Shown one piece after another: positions 8,049 through 17,407 of a stretch of DNA of 64,000 nucleotides. The position numbers and the translations under genes were made by a program. The notes under the pieces were generated by a model. That model was not told the origin of the DNA, did no database searches, and worked only from the letters and a program-made list of their open reading frames with translations. Numbering within the stretch: position 1 is the first letter of the stretch; each line of letters begins with the position of its first letter. This DNA comes from Pontibacter vulgaris (lineage in GTDB: Bacteria > Bacteroidota > Bacteroidia > Cytophagales > Hymenobacteraceae): assembly GCF_022758145.1 (NCBI RefSeq), contig NZ_JAJVDH010000002.1, positions 372,001-436,000 of the forward strand, given 5' to 3'.

Positions 8049-8697
8049 ATAAGCGTTGTTTCAATAATTCTAATCTTGACTTTACGTTCACGATCCAGAT
8101 GCCCAGCAGTGTCCAGCCGATAACAGCCGGGTAAAATACAAGCCGCAGGCGATTGTCGAGGTCGTAGGAGTTAAAGCCGGGGTTGCCGCCGTTACCAGGG
8201 TGTAGCGAATCGGTGAGGCGTGGAAGTATAAACAGTAGCGGGATGAGCGCTGCAAATGCAAAAATATTATATACTGCGCTGATGCGGGCACGTTGCTGCT
8301 GCTCGGCAAAAGAGCTTCGCAGTACCAGGTAAGCAAAGTATAAAAGCAAGCCAATAGCCGCACCGTTCTGTTTCGGGTCGTTGCTCCAGTATTCGCCCCA
8401 GGTAAATTTAGCCCACTCCATGCCGGTAACAATACCCAGCACGCCAAACAGGATACCAACTTTAGCCGCTTCAAAGGCAATCACATCGTTTTTTATACTT
8501 GGGTTGCGCAGGTATTTAACAGAATATACCACCGATACTAGCAGGATCAGGATCATGCCAAACCACATGGGCACGTGAAAGTATAAATTACGAATTGTCT
8601 CGTTAAGGATGGCCAGCCGTGGTACTTCGGTAAGCAAGCCTGCCACAACGGTAAAAACCAGTAATAGCACTGCCAGAATTTTCCACCAATTCTTCAT
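8035..8697 (-). CDS. ccmC: Heme exporter subunit CcmC (CcsA-type)
   Basis: A 220-residue protein with six predicted spans. The heme-handling loop is WGEYWSNDPKQNG at about 100-112, a form of the WGxxW..D motif; conserved His at 41 (YFHVPMWF) and 166 (SLHPGNGG) fit the axial ligands. CcmC loads heme onto CcmE in the periplasm. Its stop overlaps ccmD, and ccmB lies 159 bp upstream. The loop departs from the proteobacterial WGTWWVWD form, as expected for a distant lineage. Confidence 0.9.
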   Translation of the reverse strand: MKNWWKILAVLLLVFTVVAGLLTEVPRLAILNETIRNLYFHVPMWFGMILILLVSVVYSVKYLRNPSIKNDVIAFEAAKVGILFGVLGIVTGMEWAKFTWGEYWSNDPKQNGAAIGLLLYFAYLVLRSSFAEQQQRARISAVYNIFAFAALIPLLFILPRLTDSLHPGNGGNPGFNSYDLDNRLRLVFYPAVIGWTLLGIWIVNVKSRLELLKQRLYENH

Positions 8698-8856
8698 ATT
8701 CAGATAGTAGATGTAAGATACAAGACGTTAGACTTTTCCTGAAAAACAGATGAAGCCCTGTTCTGGTTCTTGATAAAGATTTATTAACTCCTTCTTCGCT
8801 TTTAACATTTTTGCCTTTATTTCAAGTCGTGCGCCCAGTGCCTTGTGTCTTAAAGA

Positions 8857-9525
8857 TTACGAACGCCAAAGGTACGGGAACAAAATATAAGAAACAGTGA
8901 TAACGATCATGTTTATGGCAAGCAAAGTAAGCAGTTCGTCGAGGCTGGCGCCGCGGTCAAGGCCATCCAGCGCGTTTTTAGACATTTTTATCAGCATCAG
9001 CAACATTGGAATAATAACTGGGAAGCTGAGTACTGCCATAAGTGTGCTGCTGTTAGCTGCTTTGGATGCGATGCCCGAGATCATGGTAAGGGAGGTGGAG
9101 AACCCGATAGCTCCCAGCAAAATTGATAGCAGGAACATGGGTACATCCTGCACCGGGTTTCCAAGCACAAACGCATAAAACACGAAGCAGATAAGCGCCA
9201 GAACCAGCATCAGGCAGGCATTGTAGAGTATTTTTGAAAGTATAACTCCCTGCGGGCTGACGATAGAGTAAAAGTATAACAACCTTCCGCGGTTTTCCTG
9301 CATAAAGCTTTTGGCAATAGCATTAACCGATGTAAACAGAAGTATGATCCAAAGCACAGCGTTCCAGACAGGTACTGTAAGCACGTTGGAGCGAAGGCCA
9401 AAGCTCAGGTAGCATACAAAAACGGTGCTGCTGACATATAGCAACATGCCATTGAAGGCATACTTCTGCCGCCACTCCAGCACGAAGTCCTTCTGCATCA
9501 AGGATAAAACTTCTTTTAACAGCAC
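8857..9525 (-). CDS. ccmB: Heme exporter subunit CcmB
   Basis: A 222-residue integral membrane protein with six hydrophobic spans and the CcmB-like opening LLKEVLSLMQKDFVLEWRQKYAF and QENRGRLLYFYSIVSPQ segment. With the ATPase CcmA and CcmC it forms the complex that releases heme-loaded CcmE. ccmA is not in this window and must lie elsewhere. It is the first gene of the cluster, with a -7 promoter box 17 bp before its start. Confidence 0.88.
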   Translation of the reverse strand: MLLKEVLSLMQKDFVLEWRQKYAFNGMLLYVSSTVFVCYLSFGLRSNVLTVPVWNAVLWIILLFTSVNAIAKSFMQENRGRLLYFYSIVSPQGVILSKILYNACLMLVLALICFVFYAFVLGNPVQDVPMFLLSILLGAIGFSTSLTMISGIASKAANSSTLMAVLSFPVIIPMLLMLIKMSKNALDGLDRGASLDELLTLLAINMIVITVSYILFPYLWRS

Positions 9526-9541
9526 TTTTTTAATTTTGCTG

Positions 9542-9549
9542 CAAAGTTA
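9542..9549 (-). promoter_or_regulatory. -7 box for ccmB
   Basis: The minus strand reads TAACTTTG, an exact TAnnTTTG -7 element identical to the one before fdx, 17 bp upstream of the ccmB ATG. A -33 TTTG is less clear (TTTC near 9568-9571). Confidence 0.55.
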
Positions 9550-9663
9550 CGACACAATTAAATGAGAAAGTAGTGTTTGTTACGGATTGATGATATGTAT
9601 CAGTTTTAAAAGTTATACTATAGTGCTATTTCGGGTGACAGCGAGAGATCTAAATTAGAATTA

Positions 9664-9756
9664 AGACCTGGCAGCATGCGTAGTTCCTGCTAGGTCTGGC
9701 TATGGAACAACGGCATTGGCATAGACGATCACAGGTTTTGCAAACGCTGTGAGGTC
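9664..9756. repeat. Structured intergenic repeat, copy A
   Basis: Two hairpins are joined by a conserved segment. Hairpin 1 pairs 9664-9674 (AGACCTGGCAG) with 9687-9697, with one G-T pair. The linker GGCATTGGCATAGACG (9712-9727) is identical to copy B on the other strand. Hairpin 2 pairs TCACAG (9729-9734) with CTGTGA (9747-9752) around the loop GTTTTGCAAACG. Copy B (39857-39901) has the same loop but two changed base pairs in the stem. Function unknown; RNA or DNA structure is implied. Confidence 0.7.
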
Positions 9757-9887
9757 TTTTGGGCAACGGCTAAAGTTTGGAAGTATAGTTTTATACTTGC
9801 TGGTTATCTAATCACATTAACCCCTCAGCGCTACGCTCGTTACGAACCCGTGTTCTCAATATTCATAAGACAGCAAGGTATAAAACA

Positions 9888-9920
9888 ATAAAGCACGAAC
9901 CGGTTTGGCTCGTGCTTTAT
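9888..9920 (-). terminator. Terminator after phoU
   Basis: The stem 9888-9901 with 9907-9920 has one mismatch and, on the minus strand, a TTATTGTTTT tail. It lies 40 bp past the phoU stop. Confidence 0.75.
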
Positions 9921-9960
9921 ACTTTGGAATCGTACTTATAACCAGGCAATAGTTAACCGG

Positions 9961-10656
9961 TTATTCTTCCTGATTATTGTTGTTGTTTTTGTCTTTCTTC
10001 TTTGTCTTATGCTTCACTACTTTGGCATCCTGGTAGAAAATGATCTCCTCGGCAATGTTAGTGACCTGGTCGCCTACGCGTTCCAGTTTCTTAATAATAG
10101 AAAGCAATGTCAGGCCTTCTTCAATACTATCCGGGTTATCGCGCAGGTATTTGGCAATAATGCTTTCAGATTTCCGATAGATCTTATTCAGCGTTTTATC
10201 GCGCTTCAGCATGGCGCGTGCCTGATCAGTGTTATTAGATTTGTATGCAACACGGCAATCATGGAACATGGCTAACGCCTCATCGAACATCACCACCGCT
10301 TTCGTTATTTCAAGTATCTCAGGGTTAAACGGAGCTTTACGGTTCTGAACAAACATAGAAATTCCTTCTGCTGTATCGCCAATGCGCTCCAAGTTTGCGT
10401 TGATCTTAAGGGTGGCCAGTACCAGGCGCAGGTCTACGGCAACGGGGGTGTAAAGAGCTAGCAGGTTTTCGCACATGCGGTCTATCTTCACATCGAAGTT
10501 GTTTACCTTTTTGCCGAGTTTTACCACCTTCCGGGCGAGTTCCTGATCTGCGTTCAGCATGGCATCGCGGCCACTTTGCAACTGATACTCTACCAGGTCC
10601 CACATTTCCATTAACTTAACCTTCAGGCCACTAAGTTCTACATCTATATGGTTCAT
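9961..10656 (-). CDS. phoU: Phosphate signalling regulator PhoU
   Basis: A 231-residue all-helical protein with two PhoU repeats; the metal-binding ExxxD-type segments appear around ANLERIGDTAEGI (first repeat) and KKLERVGDQVTNIAEEI (second repeat). The tail is very rich in Lys and Asn. PhoU links the Pst transporter to the PhoR/PhoB two-component system in the cytoplasm and represses the Pho response when phosphate is plentiful. It is the last gene of the pst operon, 58 bp after pstB, the usual order. Confidence 0.95.
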   Translation of the reverse strand: MNHIDVELSGLKVKLMEMWDLVEYQLQSGRDAMLNADQELARKVVKLGKKVNNFDVKIDRMCENLLALYTPVAVDLRLVLATLKINANLERIGDTAEGISMFVQNRKAPFNPEILEITKAVVMFDEALAMFHDCRVAYKSNNTDQARAMLKRDKTLNKIYRKSESIIAKYLRDNPDSIEEGLTLLSIIKKLERVGDQVTNIAEEIIFYQDAKVVKHKTKKKDKNNNNNQEE

Positions 10657-10714
10657 TCGTTAGTCTCTTTTTAGATTGATAACATACTTTATACTTTGGC
10701 AACAAGTATAAAAA

Positions 10715-11479
10715 TCACCCGAAGCGTCCTGTAATATAGTTTTGGGTACGCTCATGCTTCGGGCTGGTAAACATGGTCTTCGTTTTGGCATACTCAACTA
10801 GTTCGCCCATGTAGAAGAACGCAGTCTGGTCGCTAACGCGGCCGGCCTGCTGCATGTTGTGCGTTACTATTACGATGGTATAATCGTTCTTCAGCTCATA
10901 GATCAACTCTTCGATTTTAGCAGTCGAGATCGGGTCAAGGGCTGAGGTTGGCTCATCCATTAAAATTACCGATGGCGAAATAGCAAGTGCGCGGGCAATA
11001 CACAAACGCTGCTGCTGGCCACCAGATAAGGCAAGTGCCGACTTGTCCATTTTATCTTTTACCTCTTCCCAAAGCGCTGTCTGGCGTAATGATCTTTCAG
11101 CAGCTTCAGTAAGTACTTTCTTGTCTTTTATGCCTTGTATTTTCAGGCCATAAACCACATTCTCGAAAATAGTTTTCGGGAAGGGGTTTGGCTTCTGGAA
11201 AACCATACCTACTTCTTTGCGAAGTTCGTCTACACGTACATCTTTACCATAGATATCGCGGCCATCCAGCAGAATGTCACCTTCTACTCTAAAACCATCG
11301 ATGTAGTCGTTCATGCGGTTAAGGGTGCGCAGAAAAGTAGATTTACCACAGCCTGATGGACCAATAAAAGCTGTTACAGCCTTTTCTTCCATGGCAATGT
11401 TAATGTCTTTAAGCGCGTGGAAACCGCCGTAAAAGGCATTCAGGTTTCGGGCTTCTAATTTATAGGGTTTCTTACTCAT
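10715..11479 (-). CDS. pstB: Phosphate ABC transporter ATPase PstB
   Basis: A 254-residue ATPase. Walker A is GPSGCGKS at 40-47, the Q-loop Gln is at 95, the signature is LSGGQ at 151-155, Walker B/D-loop is [10 protein letters not shown] around 174-183 and the switch His is at 207. PstB drives high-affinity phosphate import with PstA and PstC. The ATG at 11479 falls 8 bp after the pstA stop; a GTG at 11494 would overlap pstA, so the ATG is preferred. Confidence 0.96.
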   Translation of the reverse strand: MSKKPYKLEARNLNAFYGGFHALKDINIAMEEKAVTAFIGPSGCGKSTFLRTLNRMNDYIDGFRVEGDILLDGRDIYGKDVRVDELRKEVGMVFQKPNPFPKTIFENVVYGLKIQGIKDKKVLTEAAERSLRQTALWEEVKDKMDKSALALSGGQQQRLCIARALAISPSVILMDEPTSALDPISTAKIEELIYELKNDYTIVIVTHNMQQAGRVSDQTAFFYMGELVEYAKTKTMFTSPKHERTQNYITGRFG

Positions 11480-11487
11480 GGTTATTT

Positions 11488-12345
11488 TTACCACTTAACT
11501 TTATTCTGCCACTTGCTGCGCAAGTATACGGCAATGCCATTAAGTATAAATGTAATTAAAAGTAGTATAATAATGGCAGCTGCGGCATTAACTAAAAAGT
11601 CTGCCTGCGGCCTTGATGTCCAGTTAAAGATCTGAATCGGCAATACGGTAAACTCGTCTGTGGGTGATGTAGGTACAAACGGCACGTAAGCCAGGGCACC
11701 AATCACGATAAGCGGTGCGGCCTCGCCCACAGCCCTGGAAAGGGAAAGTATGATGCCTGTAAGTATACCGCCAAACGAAGCCGGAAGAACCTGGTTCCAG
11801 GTGGTTTGCCATTTAGAAGCACCCAGCGCATAGGAGGCATCACGTATACTTCGGGGCACAGCTTTTATAGCCTCGCGGGTAGTTACAATGATGATCGGAA
11901 GTATAAGCAGTGACAGCGTAAGTGCACCAGACAAAAGGCTTCCGCCTAAGCCAAGTATACGGCCGAAGATTTCCATACCCAGCAAACCATAAATGATAGA
12001 GGGTACACCCGCCAGGTTAGCGATGTTGATCTCTAAAAAGTTAGCCAGTTTTGTTTTTTTGCTATACTCTTCCAGGTAAACGCCGGCAGCAATGCCCAGC
12101 GGGAAAGCAATAACCGAGGTGAGCCCTAAAATCCAGAGGGTACCTGCCCAGGCAGTAAGTATACCGGCACGGCTGGCTCTTCGGGATGGTAAGCTGGTAA
12201 TAAAATCCCAGTCTATTCTTGAAATGCCTTCTATCAGGATGTCGATAAGAAAGATAGCGAGCACAACCAGGCCAATGAAGGTGCAGAATATGCCAAACAC
12301 CTGGAAAGCTTTGTCCTTCAGCCTGTTTTTATCTGAGTTAGTCAT
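11488..12345 (-). CDS. pstA: Phosphate ABC transporter permease PstA
   Basis: A 285-residue inner-membrane permease with six spans. The cytoplasmic coupling loop ([20 protein letters not shown]) has the EAA-type Gly typical of binding-protein-dependent permeases. It starts 8 bp inside the end of pstC, so the two are translationally coupled. It forms the phosphate channel with PstC. Confidence 0.95.
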   Translation of the reverse strand: MTNSDKNRLKDKAFQVFGIFCTFIGLVVLAIFLIDILIEGISRIDWDFITSLPSRRASRAGILTAWAGTLWILGLTSVIAFPLGIAAGVYLEEYSKKTKLANFLEINIANLAGVPSIIYGLLGMEIFGRILGLGGSLLSGALTLSLLILPIIIVTTREAIKAVPRSIRDASYALGASKWQTTWNQVLPASFGGILTGIILSLSRAVGEAAPLIVIGALAYVPFVPTSPTDEFTVLPIQIFNWTSRPQADFLVNAAAAIIILLLITFILNGIAVYLRSKWQNKVKW

Positions 12346-13258
12346 ATTTTTCCTGGTATTTCTTTTTGATCCAGAAGCTGAGGTTGTTCAGCGCAAACGT
12401 AAAAATAAAGAGCGTGATACCCGCTGCAAAAATGGTGCGGTACTCCAGCGAGCCATGCGGAACGTCGCCCAGACTTACCTGTACAATATAGGTGGTAATT
12501 GTTTCGATGGGTACGGTAGGGTCTAGGGTAAGTCGCGGTTGCTGACCTGCTGCAATAGCCACGATCATAGTTTCGCCTACGGCCCTGGAAATAGCAAGTA
12601 TAACCGATACCACTATACCTGACGATGCCGCCGGAACCATTACCCCGAAAGCAGTTTGTAAACGGGTAGAACCCATACCATAAGCCGCTTCGCGCAAGGA
12701 GCGCGGCACTGCACTTATCGCATCCTCACTCAGCGAAGAGATCATCGGAATGATCATAATACCCATTACAATACCCGCTGATAGTGCGTTGAAACCAGCC
12801 AGTGTCGGGATAATTTTTTGCAGGAATGGCGTAACCACAGTAAGCGCAAAAAAACCATACACTACGGTTGGTATAGTAGCCAGGATCTCGAGCAAAGGTT
12901 TTACAGTTTGCTTAAAGCGGCCGGGCGCATACTCGTTTAAGTATACAGCTATAGTTAAACCAATGGGCAGTGCAACCGCAATGGCAATAGCTGTAGTAAG
13001 CAATGTGCCTGCCACCAACGGAAGTATACCAAAGTGTTTCTGGGCAAACAGCGGCGTCCATTCTTTATCTGTCAGGAAATCAATTATGGATACTTCGCTG
13101 AAAAAGCTGACTGACTCTGACAGCAGAACCCAGATAATGGCTGCTGTAATGAGTATGGTGATCACGGCGGATAACCATAGCAGCCCTTCAATAATTCGCT
13201 CTTGTACTCTCAAGGGAAAGTTTTTACACGCCAAATGCGACTTCAGCAGAAGCCGCAT
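12338..13258 (-). CDS. pstC: Phosphate ABC transporter permease PstC
   Basis: Up to 306 residues, six spans, coupling loop [20 protein letters not shown]. It pairs with PstA in phosphate import. The only ATG (13258) lies inside the right arm of a strong hairpin (13228-13265), and the first 15 codons encode hairpin sequence rather than a PstC-like N-terminus. A TTG at 13213 ([15 protein letters not shown]) would give a start closer to the family. Which start is used is open. Confidence 0.93.
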   Translation of the reverse strand: MRLLLKSHLACKNFPLRVQERIIEGLLWLSAVITILITAAIIWVLLSESVSFFSEVSIIDFLTDKEWTPLFAQKHFGILPLVAGTLLTTAIAIAVALPIGLTIAVYLNEYAPGRFKQTVKPLLEILATIPTVVYGFFALTVVTPFLQKIIPTLAGFNALSAGIVMGIMIIPMISSLSEDAISAVPRSLREAAYGMGSTRLQTAFGVMVPAASSGIVVSVILAISRAVGETMIVAIAAGQQPRLTLDPTVPIETITTYIVQVSLGDVPHGSLEYRTIFAAGITLFIFTFALNNLSFWIKKKYQEKYD

Positions 13259-13265
13259 TTGGCGT
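13228..13265. other. Hairpin in the pstS-pstC gap covering the pstC ATG
   Basis: A 12-bp perfect outer stem (arms CGCCAAATGCG at 13229-13239 and CGCATTTGGCG at 13254-13264, plus one pair outside) and a 3-bp inner stem enclose a CAGCAG loop. No T-run follows on the minus strand, so it resembles a 3'-end stabiliser or attenuator for pstS mRNA rather than a simple terminator. Such spacing elements commonly lower permease output relative to the binding protein. Confidence 0.65.
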
Positions 13266-13289
13266 TGATTTTATACTTAGATAAAGATT

Positions 13290-14303
13290 TTATTTTTTAG
13301 CTGCGCCAGATACAAACTGCTGGAACTTTGCTTTCTCTTCTTTATACTTTTCAGCAGGCATCGGGATATAACCAACTTCCTGGCTTAGTGCGGCAGCATT
13401 ATCCAGGTAGAAGTTTACGAAGTTTACCACCTCAGGACGCGCAGCTGCCTTAGAGTTTACATAAATGAACAATGGGCGGGAAAGTGGTGCATAAGAACCA
13501 TCTTTAACAGACTCCATGCTCGGAAGTATAGCACCTTTGCCGTTCGCATCATTCTGATCATCAACCGGCACAGCCTTCAGTTTAGTCTGGTTTTCTTCAT
13601 AATAAGCATAACCGAAGAAACCAAGCGCCAGCGGGTCTGTAGATACGCCCTGTACCAGTACATTATCGTCTTCGCTGGCAGTATAATCGCCGCGGCTTGA
13701 GTGGCTCTTGCCAACGATAGCTTCGGTAAAGTAATCGTAAGTACCAGACTCAACACCAGCACCGTACAGGTGAATTTCTTTGTCAGGCCACTCTGGTCGG
13801 ATCTGGTTCCACTTCTTAATCTTGCCTTGTGCAGCAGGCTCCCATATCTTCTTCAGCTCGGCAACAGTTATGTCTTTTACCCAGTTGTTTTCAGGGTGCA
13901 CCACTACAGTTAGGCCGTCGTAAGCTACCGATAGCTCTACATGGCTGATATTGTTAGCTTTTGCCAGGCTGTCTTCTGATGCCTTTATAGAACGCGATGC
14001 ATCCGCAATATCAATTTCGCCGCGCGAGAATTTCTTGAATCCGCCACCGCTGCCCGATACACCAACTGTAACTTTTACATCCGGAGCCTCAGCACGAAAT
14101 TCTTCTGCTACTGCTTCTGTAATAGGGTAAACTGTAGAGGAGCCATCTATTTGTATGCTGCCAGAAAGATCGCCGGCAACTTCTGAGGTTCCTGCTTCAC
14201 CTTCTTTAGTATTCTTATCACCACCACAAGAACCTAAAAGTAAGCTACCACCTAAAAGTATAGCAAGGTTCAGTTTTGTGTAAGTAAGCCTAAAATTTGA
14301 CAT
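13290..14303 (-). CDS. pstS: Phosphate-binding lipoprotein PstS
   Basis: 337 residues. The lipobox LLLGSC places the lipid-modified Cys at 26. Phosphate-binding segments are IDGSSTVYPITEAVAEEF, SGSGGGFKKFSRGEIDIADASR and GAGVESGTYDYF. PstS captures inorganic phosphate and passes it to PstCA. It is the first gene of the pst operon. A weak TTAAC/GTTAC pair at 14352 and 14365 is present upstream, but it lacks the 11-bp phasing seen before the porins. Confidence 0.96.
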   Translation of the reverse strand: MSNFRLTYTKLNLAILLGGSLLLGSCGGDKNTKEGEAGTSEVAGDLSGSIQIDGSSTVYPITEAVAEEFRAEAPDVKVTVGVSGSGGGFKKFSRGEIDIADASRSIKASEDSLAKANNISHVELSVAYDGLTVVVHPENNWVKDITVAELKKIWEPAAQGKIKKWNQIRPEWPDKEIHLYGAGVESGTYDYFTEAIVGKSHSSRGDYTASEDDNVLVQGVSTDPLALGFFGYAYYEENQTKLKAVPVDDQNDANGKGAILPSMESVKDGSYAPLSRPLFIYVNSKAAARPEVVNFVNFYLDNAAALSQEVGYIPMPAEKYKEEKAKFQQFVSGAAKK

Positions 14304-14507
14304 AAGCTTTTGTTTTTAGTAAGGTTTATAATTTCTTGAGATAAACTTCTATTAACAATCTGGGTTACTTTAAATCAAAAAAATGTGTAAATCAGAGTGT
14401 TATACTGAAAGGGTTAAATACTTGTTTTATACTTGCTCTGCAGTACAAATAGAAAGACTATCCGGCAGACTAAAAACAAGTCAATATTATATTATTGTTA
14501 AATTTAG

Positions 14508-15701
14508 TTACAGTGCCAGCTCCATCTGAAGTCTGAACTGGTAACGATCGTCTCGGCTTTGCTCGTTTACTAATGTAACATCGCTCTGTACTTTAAGCGA
14601 GTGCCCTACAATATACTTCGATAAGCCCAGGGTGTATTGTTTCTGGTCGCGCAGGCCTGTATTTGCAGTGGCTTCATAGTTGGTAAAACGGCCGGCTACT
14701 TCCCAGTTTGTCGGGAGCAGGTAACCTGCCTGCAGGTTTAGAGCGTTACCGGTTACAAAAGTCTCCAGTGGCGTGCCATCTATATCGCGCTCTACAACTG
14801 CTCCGTCAGGGGCTTTGCGGTTGGCATACTCGGCCATAGTAGAGAAACCTTTATACTTGAACATGGCATCTACAAACACAGTGCGCAGGTCGCGCTCGGC
14901 AACCAGGAAATGACCAAGCTGTCCACGCGATCTGGTGGCATTGTCGTTATAATCATACGTAGCTGCTACTGATAGTTTAGGAGTTTGTTCTCTTACAAGA
15001 TCGCCGCCTACATAATCACCTTCGCTTTCGAACTCGCCAAAAGGCAATATTTCTACACGACCTGTATAATCGTAGCCTCCTGCGTTGTTCACGGTAATGT
15101 CGCGGCCTTCGCCCATACTTAAAGAGCCTATCTCACGCAGCAATACTGTACCCAACTGGTGTTCGTGGTGAAGTTGCAATCCTGCGTCGCGGTCCAGGTT
15201 AAACTGGGCGTTAAGCAAACTGCGGTCTACAAACTGCATTTTCTGTGAAGAGATTACACGCTCGCGGTTACCCGGCAATTTCGTCTGGCCCACCCAAAGT
15301 GATAGGTTGGGCGTCATCTGCCATTTGGCAACGGCATCAAGTATAATATTATCCGCGTTGTTGGTCTGGTCTGGTATATCGCTGCCGATGTCGCTGTTGG
15401 CAAGTCCCAGCTCTATTTTATACTCCAGCTTAGGAGAGAAGGCGAAACCATCAAATTTGAGGCGGGCTCTGCGGATAAGAAAACGATCATCCCAGTTGTC
15501 TGTAGATGGGTTTTGGCCACCCTGGTATAGTAGCTGAAAACGCGCACCCAATCTCATGCTGAACGAAGAGTCGGCAGCTACAAACTGTACTCCTTTGCCA
15601 AACTTGGATTCATTTATACTTTGGGCACTTACGCTACTAAATGTTAGTAACGCCAGGGTACCTGTTAATAAGATACCCCGAAAACTGATACTTAAGTTCA
15701 T
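14508..15701 (-). CDS. OprP/OprO-like phosphate-selective porin
   Basis: 397 residues with a signal peptide (about 1-26, ending SVSAQ). The body has alternating beta-strand pattern and the RFLIRRARLKFDGFAFSPKLEYKIELG region characteristic of the phosphate-selective porin O and P family, and ends QFRLQMELAL, a typical barrel-closing strand. It would form an outer-membrane channel feeding PstS. A four-unit GTTAC/GTTAA array lies 160-200 bp upstream. Substrate is inferred from family and location. Confidence 0.87.
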   Translation of the reverse strand: MNLSISFRGILLTGTLALLTFSSVSAQSINESKFGKGVQFVAADSSFSMRLGARFQLLYQGGQNPSTDNWDDRFLIRRARLKFDGFAFSPKLEYKIELGLANSDIGSDIPDQTNNADNIILDAVAKWQMTPNLSLWVGQTKLPGNRERVISSQKMQFVDRSLLNAQFNLDRDAGLQLHHEHQLGTVLLREIGSLSMGEGRDITVNNAGGYDYTGRVEILPFGEFESEGDYVGGDLVREQTPKLSVAATYDYNDNATRSRGQLGHFLVAERDLRTVFVDAMFKYKGFSTMAEYANRKAPDGAVVERDIDGTPLETFVTGNALNLQAGYLLPTNWEVAGRFTNYEATANTGLRDQKQYTLGLSKYIVGHSLKVQSDVTLVNEQSRDDRYQFRLQMELAL

Positions 15702-15859
15702 GGTACTATGGTTATGGTGAGAACTAATCCTAATACGCTAAACAATATGTTGTAGTAGAGTCCGTATAAGGCTATACTATACTTTGTGATGTGGCAATAA
15801 GGGCAGTTAGTCAGGCTGCGTTTTACTGCTTTATCACGCTGCAAAATAAGTATCTTACT

Positions 15860-15898
15860 GTTACTTCAAGGTTACCCCAGTGTTAACTTATTGTTACC
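15860..15898 (-). promoter_or_regulatory. Pho-box-like array before porin 1
   Basis: Four units at exactly 11-bp steps: GTTAC at 15860, GTTAC at 15871, GTTAA at 15882 and GTTAC at 15893 (plus-strand reading). A stretch of 29 nt (15871-15899) matches 17419-17447 before the second porin at 27 positions. Eleven-bp direct repeats are how PhoB/PhoP-family regulators bind. A TATTTTG -7-like element (15842-15848, minus) follows 11 bp away. Confidence 0.65.
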
Positions 15899-15923
15899 AG
15901 ATGGATAGGGGTAAGTATAAACA

Positions 15924-15958
15924 AAACGCCTGCAGCTTTTAGTAAACTGCAGGTGTTT
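15924..15958 (-). terminator. Terminator after porin 2
   Basis: A 12-bp stem (15924-15935 with 15947-15958, one G-T pair) with GTTTTGTTTA on the minus-strand side, 21 bp past the stop of the 15980-17260 gene. Confidence 0.75.
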
Positions 15959-15979
15959 CGGTATGTGTGGGTTTATACC

Positions 15980-17260
15980 CTAAAAGTTGAACTGGGCCTG
16001 TAGGCGCAGGCGGTTGCCATGCTGGCGGTTATTTAGATTGGCTGCGTTGCGTGTTGTTCTGTCGCCTATGCTGTAATCGGCAGTCAGTTCCAGGTTTTTG
16101 AAAGCAAGCCACTCTATCCCGGCCTCGGTTTCATACATGGTATGGCTGGTTGCATCGCGCTCATGCTTTTTGCCGCCATCGTAATACTGCACCTTTACAA
16201 AGGGGATAAACACCTGCTCGTTCACCTTAAACCTGTACATGGTCTGAGCATAGCCACCTTGCAGGTTTTTTACTTTTATAGTTGAGGTGGCCGCGTCAAA
16301 CTCAGGGCCTCTGCCAATGTTATATTCTGCCTGGAAACCAAATGGCTGCGGGTATACTACCAGCGAGGCTGCTATGCGCTGGTCTTTAAATCCATCTTTA
16401 GCCTCGCTTTCCGAAGCAATGGTTACACCTTCCGATAACTGATCAGAAGTTATGGTATACTTGCCTGTGTAGGCCTGCAAGCTTGGCTCGATGATCTGTT
16501 TGCTGCCCACCTGCAATGGGTATGATACGCGTGCTACCACATGTTGTGAGTTATTAGCCTCAGGTTTGTTGGCTGTTTGTCCGTTAAAAATACCTACCCC
16601 AAACACGCCATAGTCGCCGGAGCCTTTCAGGCCTTCATCGGTCAGCATTGAGAAACGCTCTCTTATCTCTGCCGGAGCCCAGTAAAAGAAAATACCCAGA
16701 TCGCGCTCGTTAGCTACCGCACTATTGAGGGCATCGTTTCGGTCAAGGGTAAGGCGGTTGCTACTCGACTGCAGGTTCTCAAAGCCATACGGTATTTTGC
16801 TTTGTCCTATCCTGAAGCGGAATTCCTTCTGTTTGTCAAGAGACACATCAAAGTATGCATCGCGTATCTGGAAGAAGTTTAAAGCGGTAGAAGAAGCCGA
16901 AGAACCAAAGTCAGGCTGAATGTAGAAGTATACGCGGTCGCTTACATTGCCACTGAATACCAGGCGGCCACGTCTCAGGAACAATCCGCCGTTTTCGCCC
17001 AGCGACTTGTCGCATTGGTCGCACTTAAGTTTAGAGTTGGTTTCTAAAAGGCGGTTATACCTGATCTGCGCATAGCCGCGTATCGAGATGATCTCGTACC
17101 AGGATTTTTTCTTCGGCTTTTCAGGAGCAGGAGCCTGCTGCATAACCGGCTGCACAGCAGGGGTGGTTTGTGTGGTGTCGGTGGTTTGTGCCACAACACT
17201 ATTGCTTACACTAAAGCAAGCTGCCATAGCCAGGGCTGCAAGAATTCTCTCAATGTTCAT
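15980..17260 (-). CDS. OprP-like porin with linker and CDQC insertion
   Basis: 426 residues. A signal peptide (about 1-24) is followed by a Thr/Pro/Gln-rich linker to residue 50 and then a beta-barrel with FLRRGRLVFSGNVSDRVYFY, as in the OprO/OprP family. A Cys pair (CDQC, about 80-83) early in the barrel is unusual and could bind a metal or form a disulfide. It ends GNRLRLQAQFNF, a barrel-closing strand. Its upstream region has a four-unit 11-bp array almost identical to the other porin, so both probably respond to phosphate. Confidence 0.85.
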   Translation of the reverse strand: MNIERILAALAMAACFSVSNSVVAQTTDTTQTTPAVQPVMQQAPAPEKPKKKSWYEIISIRGYAQIRYNRLLETNSKLKCDQCDKSLGENGGLFLRRGRLVFSGNVSDRVYFYIQPDFGSSASSTALNFFQIRDAYFDVSLDKQKEFRFRIGQSKIPYGFENLQSSSNRLTLDRNDALNSAVANERDLGIFFYWAPAEIRERFSMLTDEGLKGSGDYGVFGVGIFNGQTANKPEANNSQHVVARVSYPLQVGSKQIIEPSLQAYTGKYTITSDQLSEGVTIASESEAKDGFKDQRIAASLVVYPQPFGFQAEYNIGRGPEFDAATSTIKVKNLQGGYAQTMYRFKVNEQVFIPFVKVQYYDGGKKHERDATSHTMYETEAGIEWLAFKNLELTADYSIGDRTTRNAANLNNRQHGNRLRLQAQFNF

Positions 17261-17407
17261 TTTGGGTGAGATAAAAGTTTAACTGTTTAGTCTCGTCCTG
17301 TTGCGGGGTCCAGTCGCAGCAGGCAACAGCTTCCGGAAAGTATAAATGCCTGCGTGTGAAATCCCTTGCACTTTCTGCTTCCGATGTTACAAAATTCATT
17401 ATCCAGT

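Larger units (their letters stand above)
9526..9960. other. 435-bp intergenic region between phoU and ccmB
   Basis: No credible coding region. It contains the ccmB promoter at its right-to-left entry, a structured repeat unit (9664-9756), a short GC-rich stretch around 9830-9855 that looks like a degenerate repeat remnant, three copies of the AAGTATA heptamer and the phoU terminator. Confidence 0.7.

Noticed and set aside
8088..8480. Second minus-strand frame inside ccmC
   Set aside because: CcmC has the heme-handling motif and six spans in the other frame.
12750..13268. Plus-strand frame opposite pstC
   Set aside because: pstC is clear on the minus strand; the plus frame is compositionally odd and unsupported.
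14341..14369. A phased Pho box before pstS
   Set aside because: TTAAC and GTTAC are present, but the spacing is 13 bp and not 11, so the site is weak at best.
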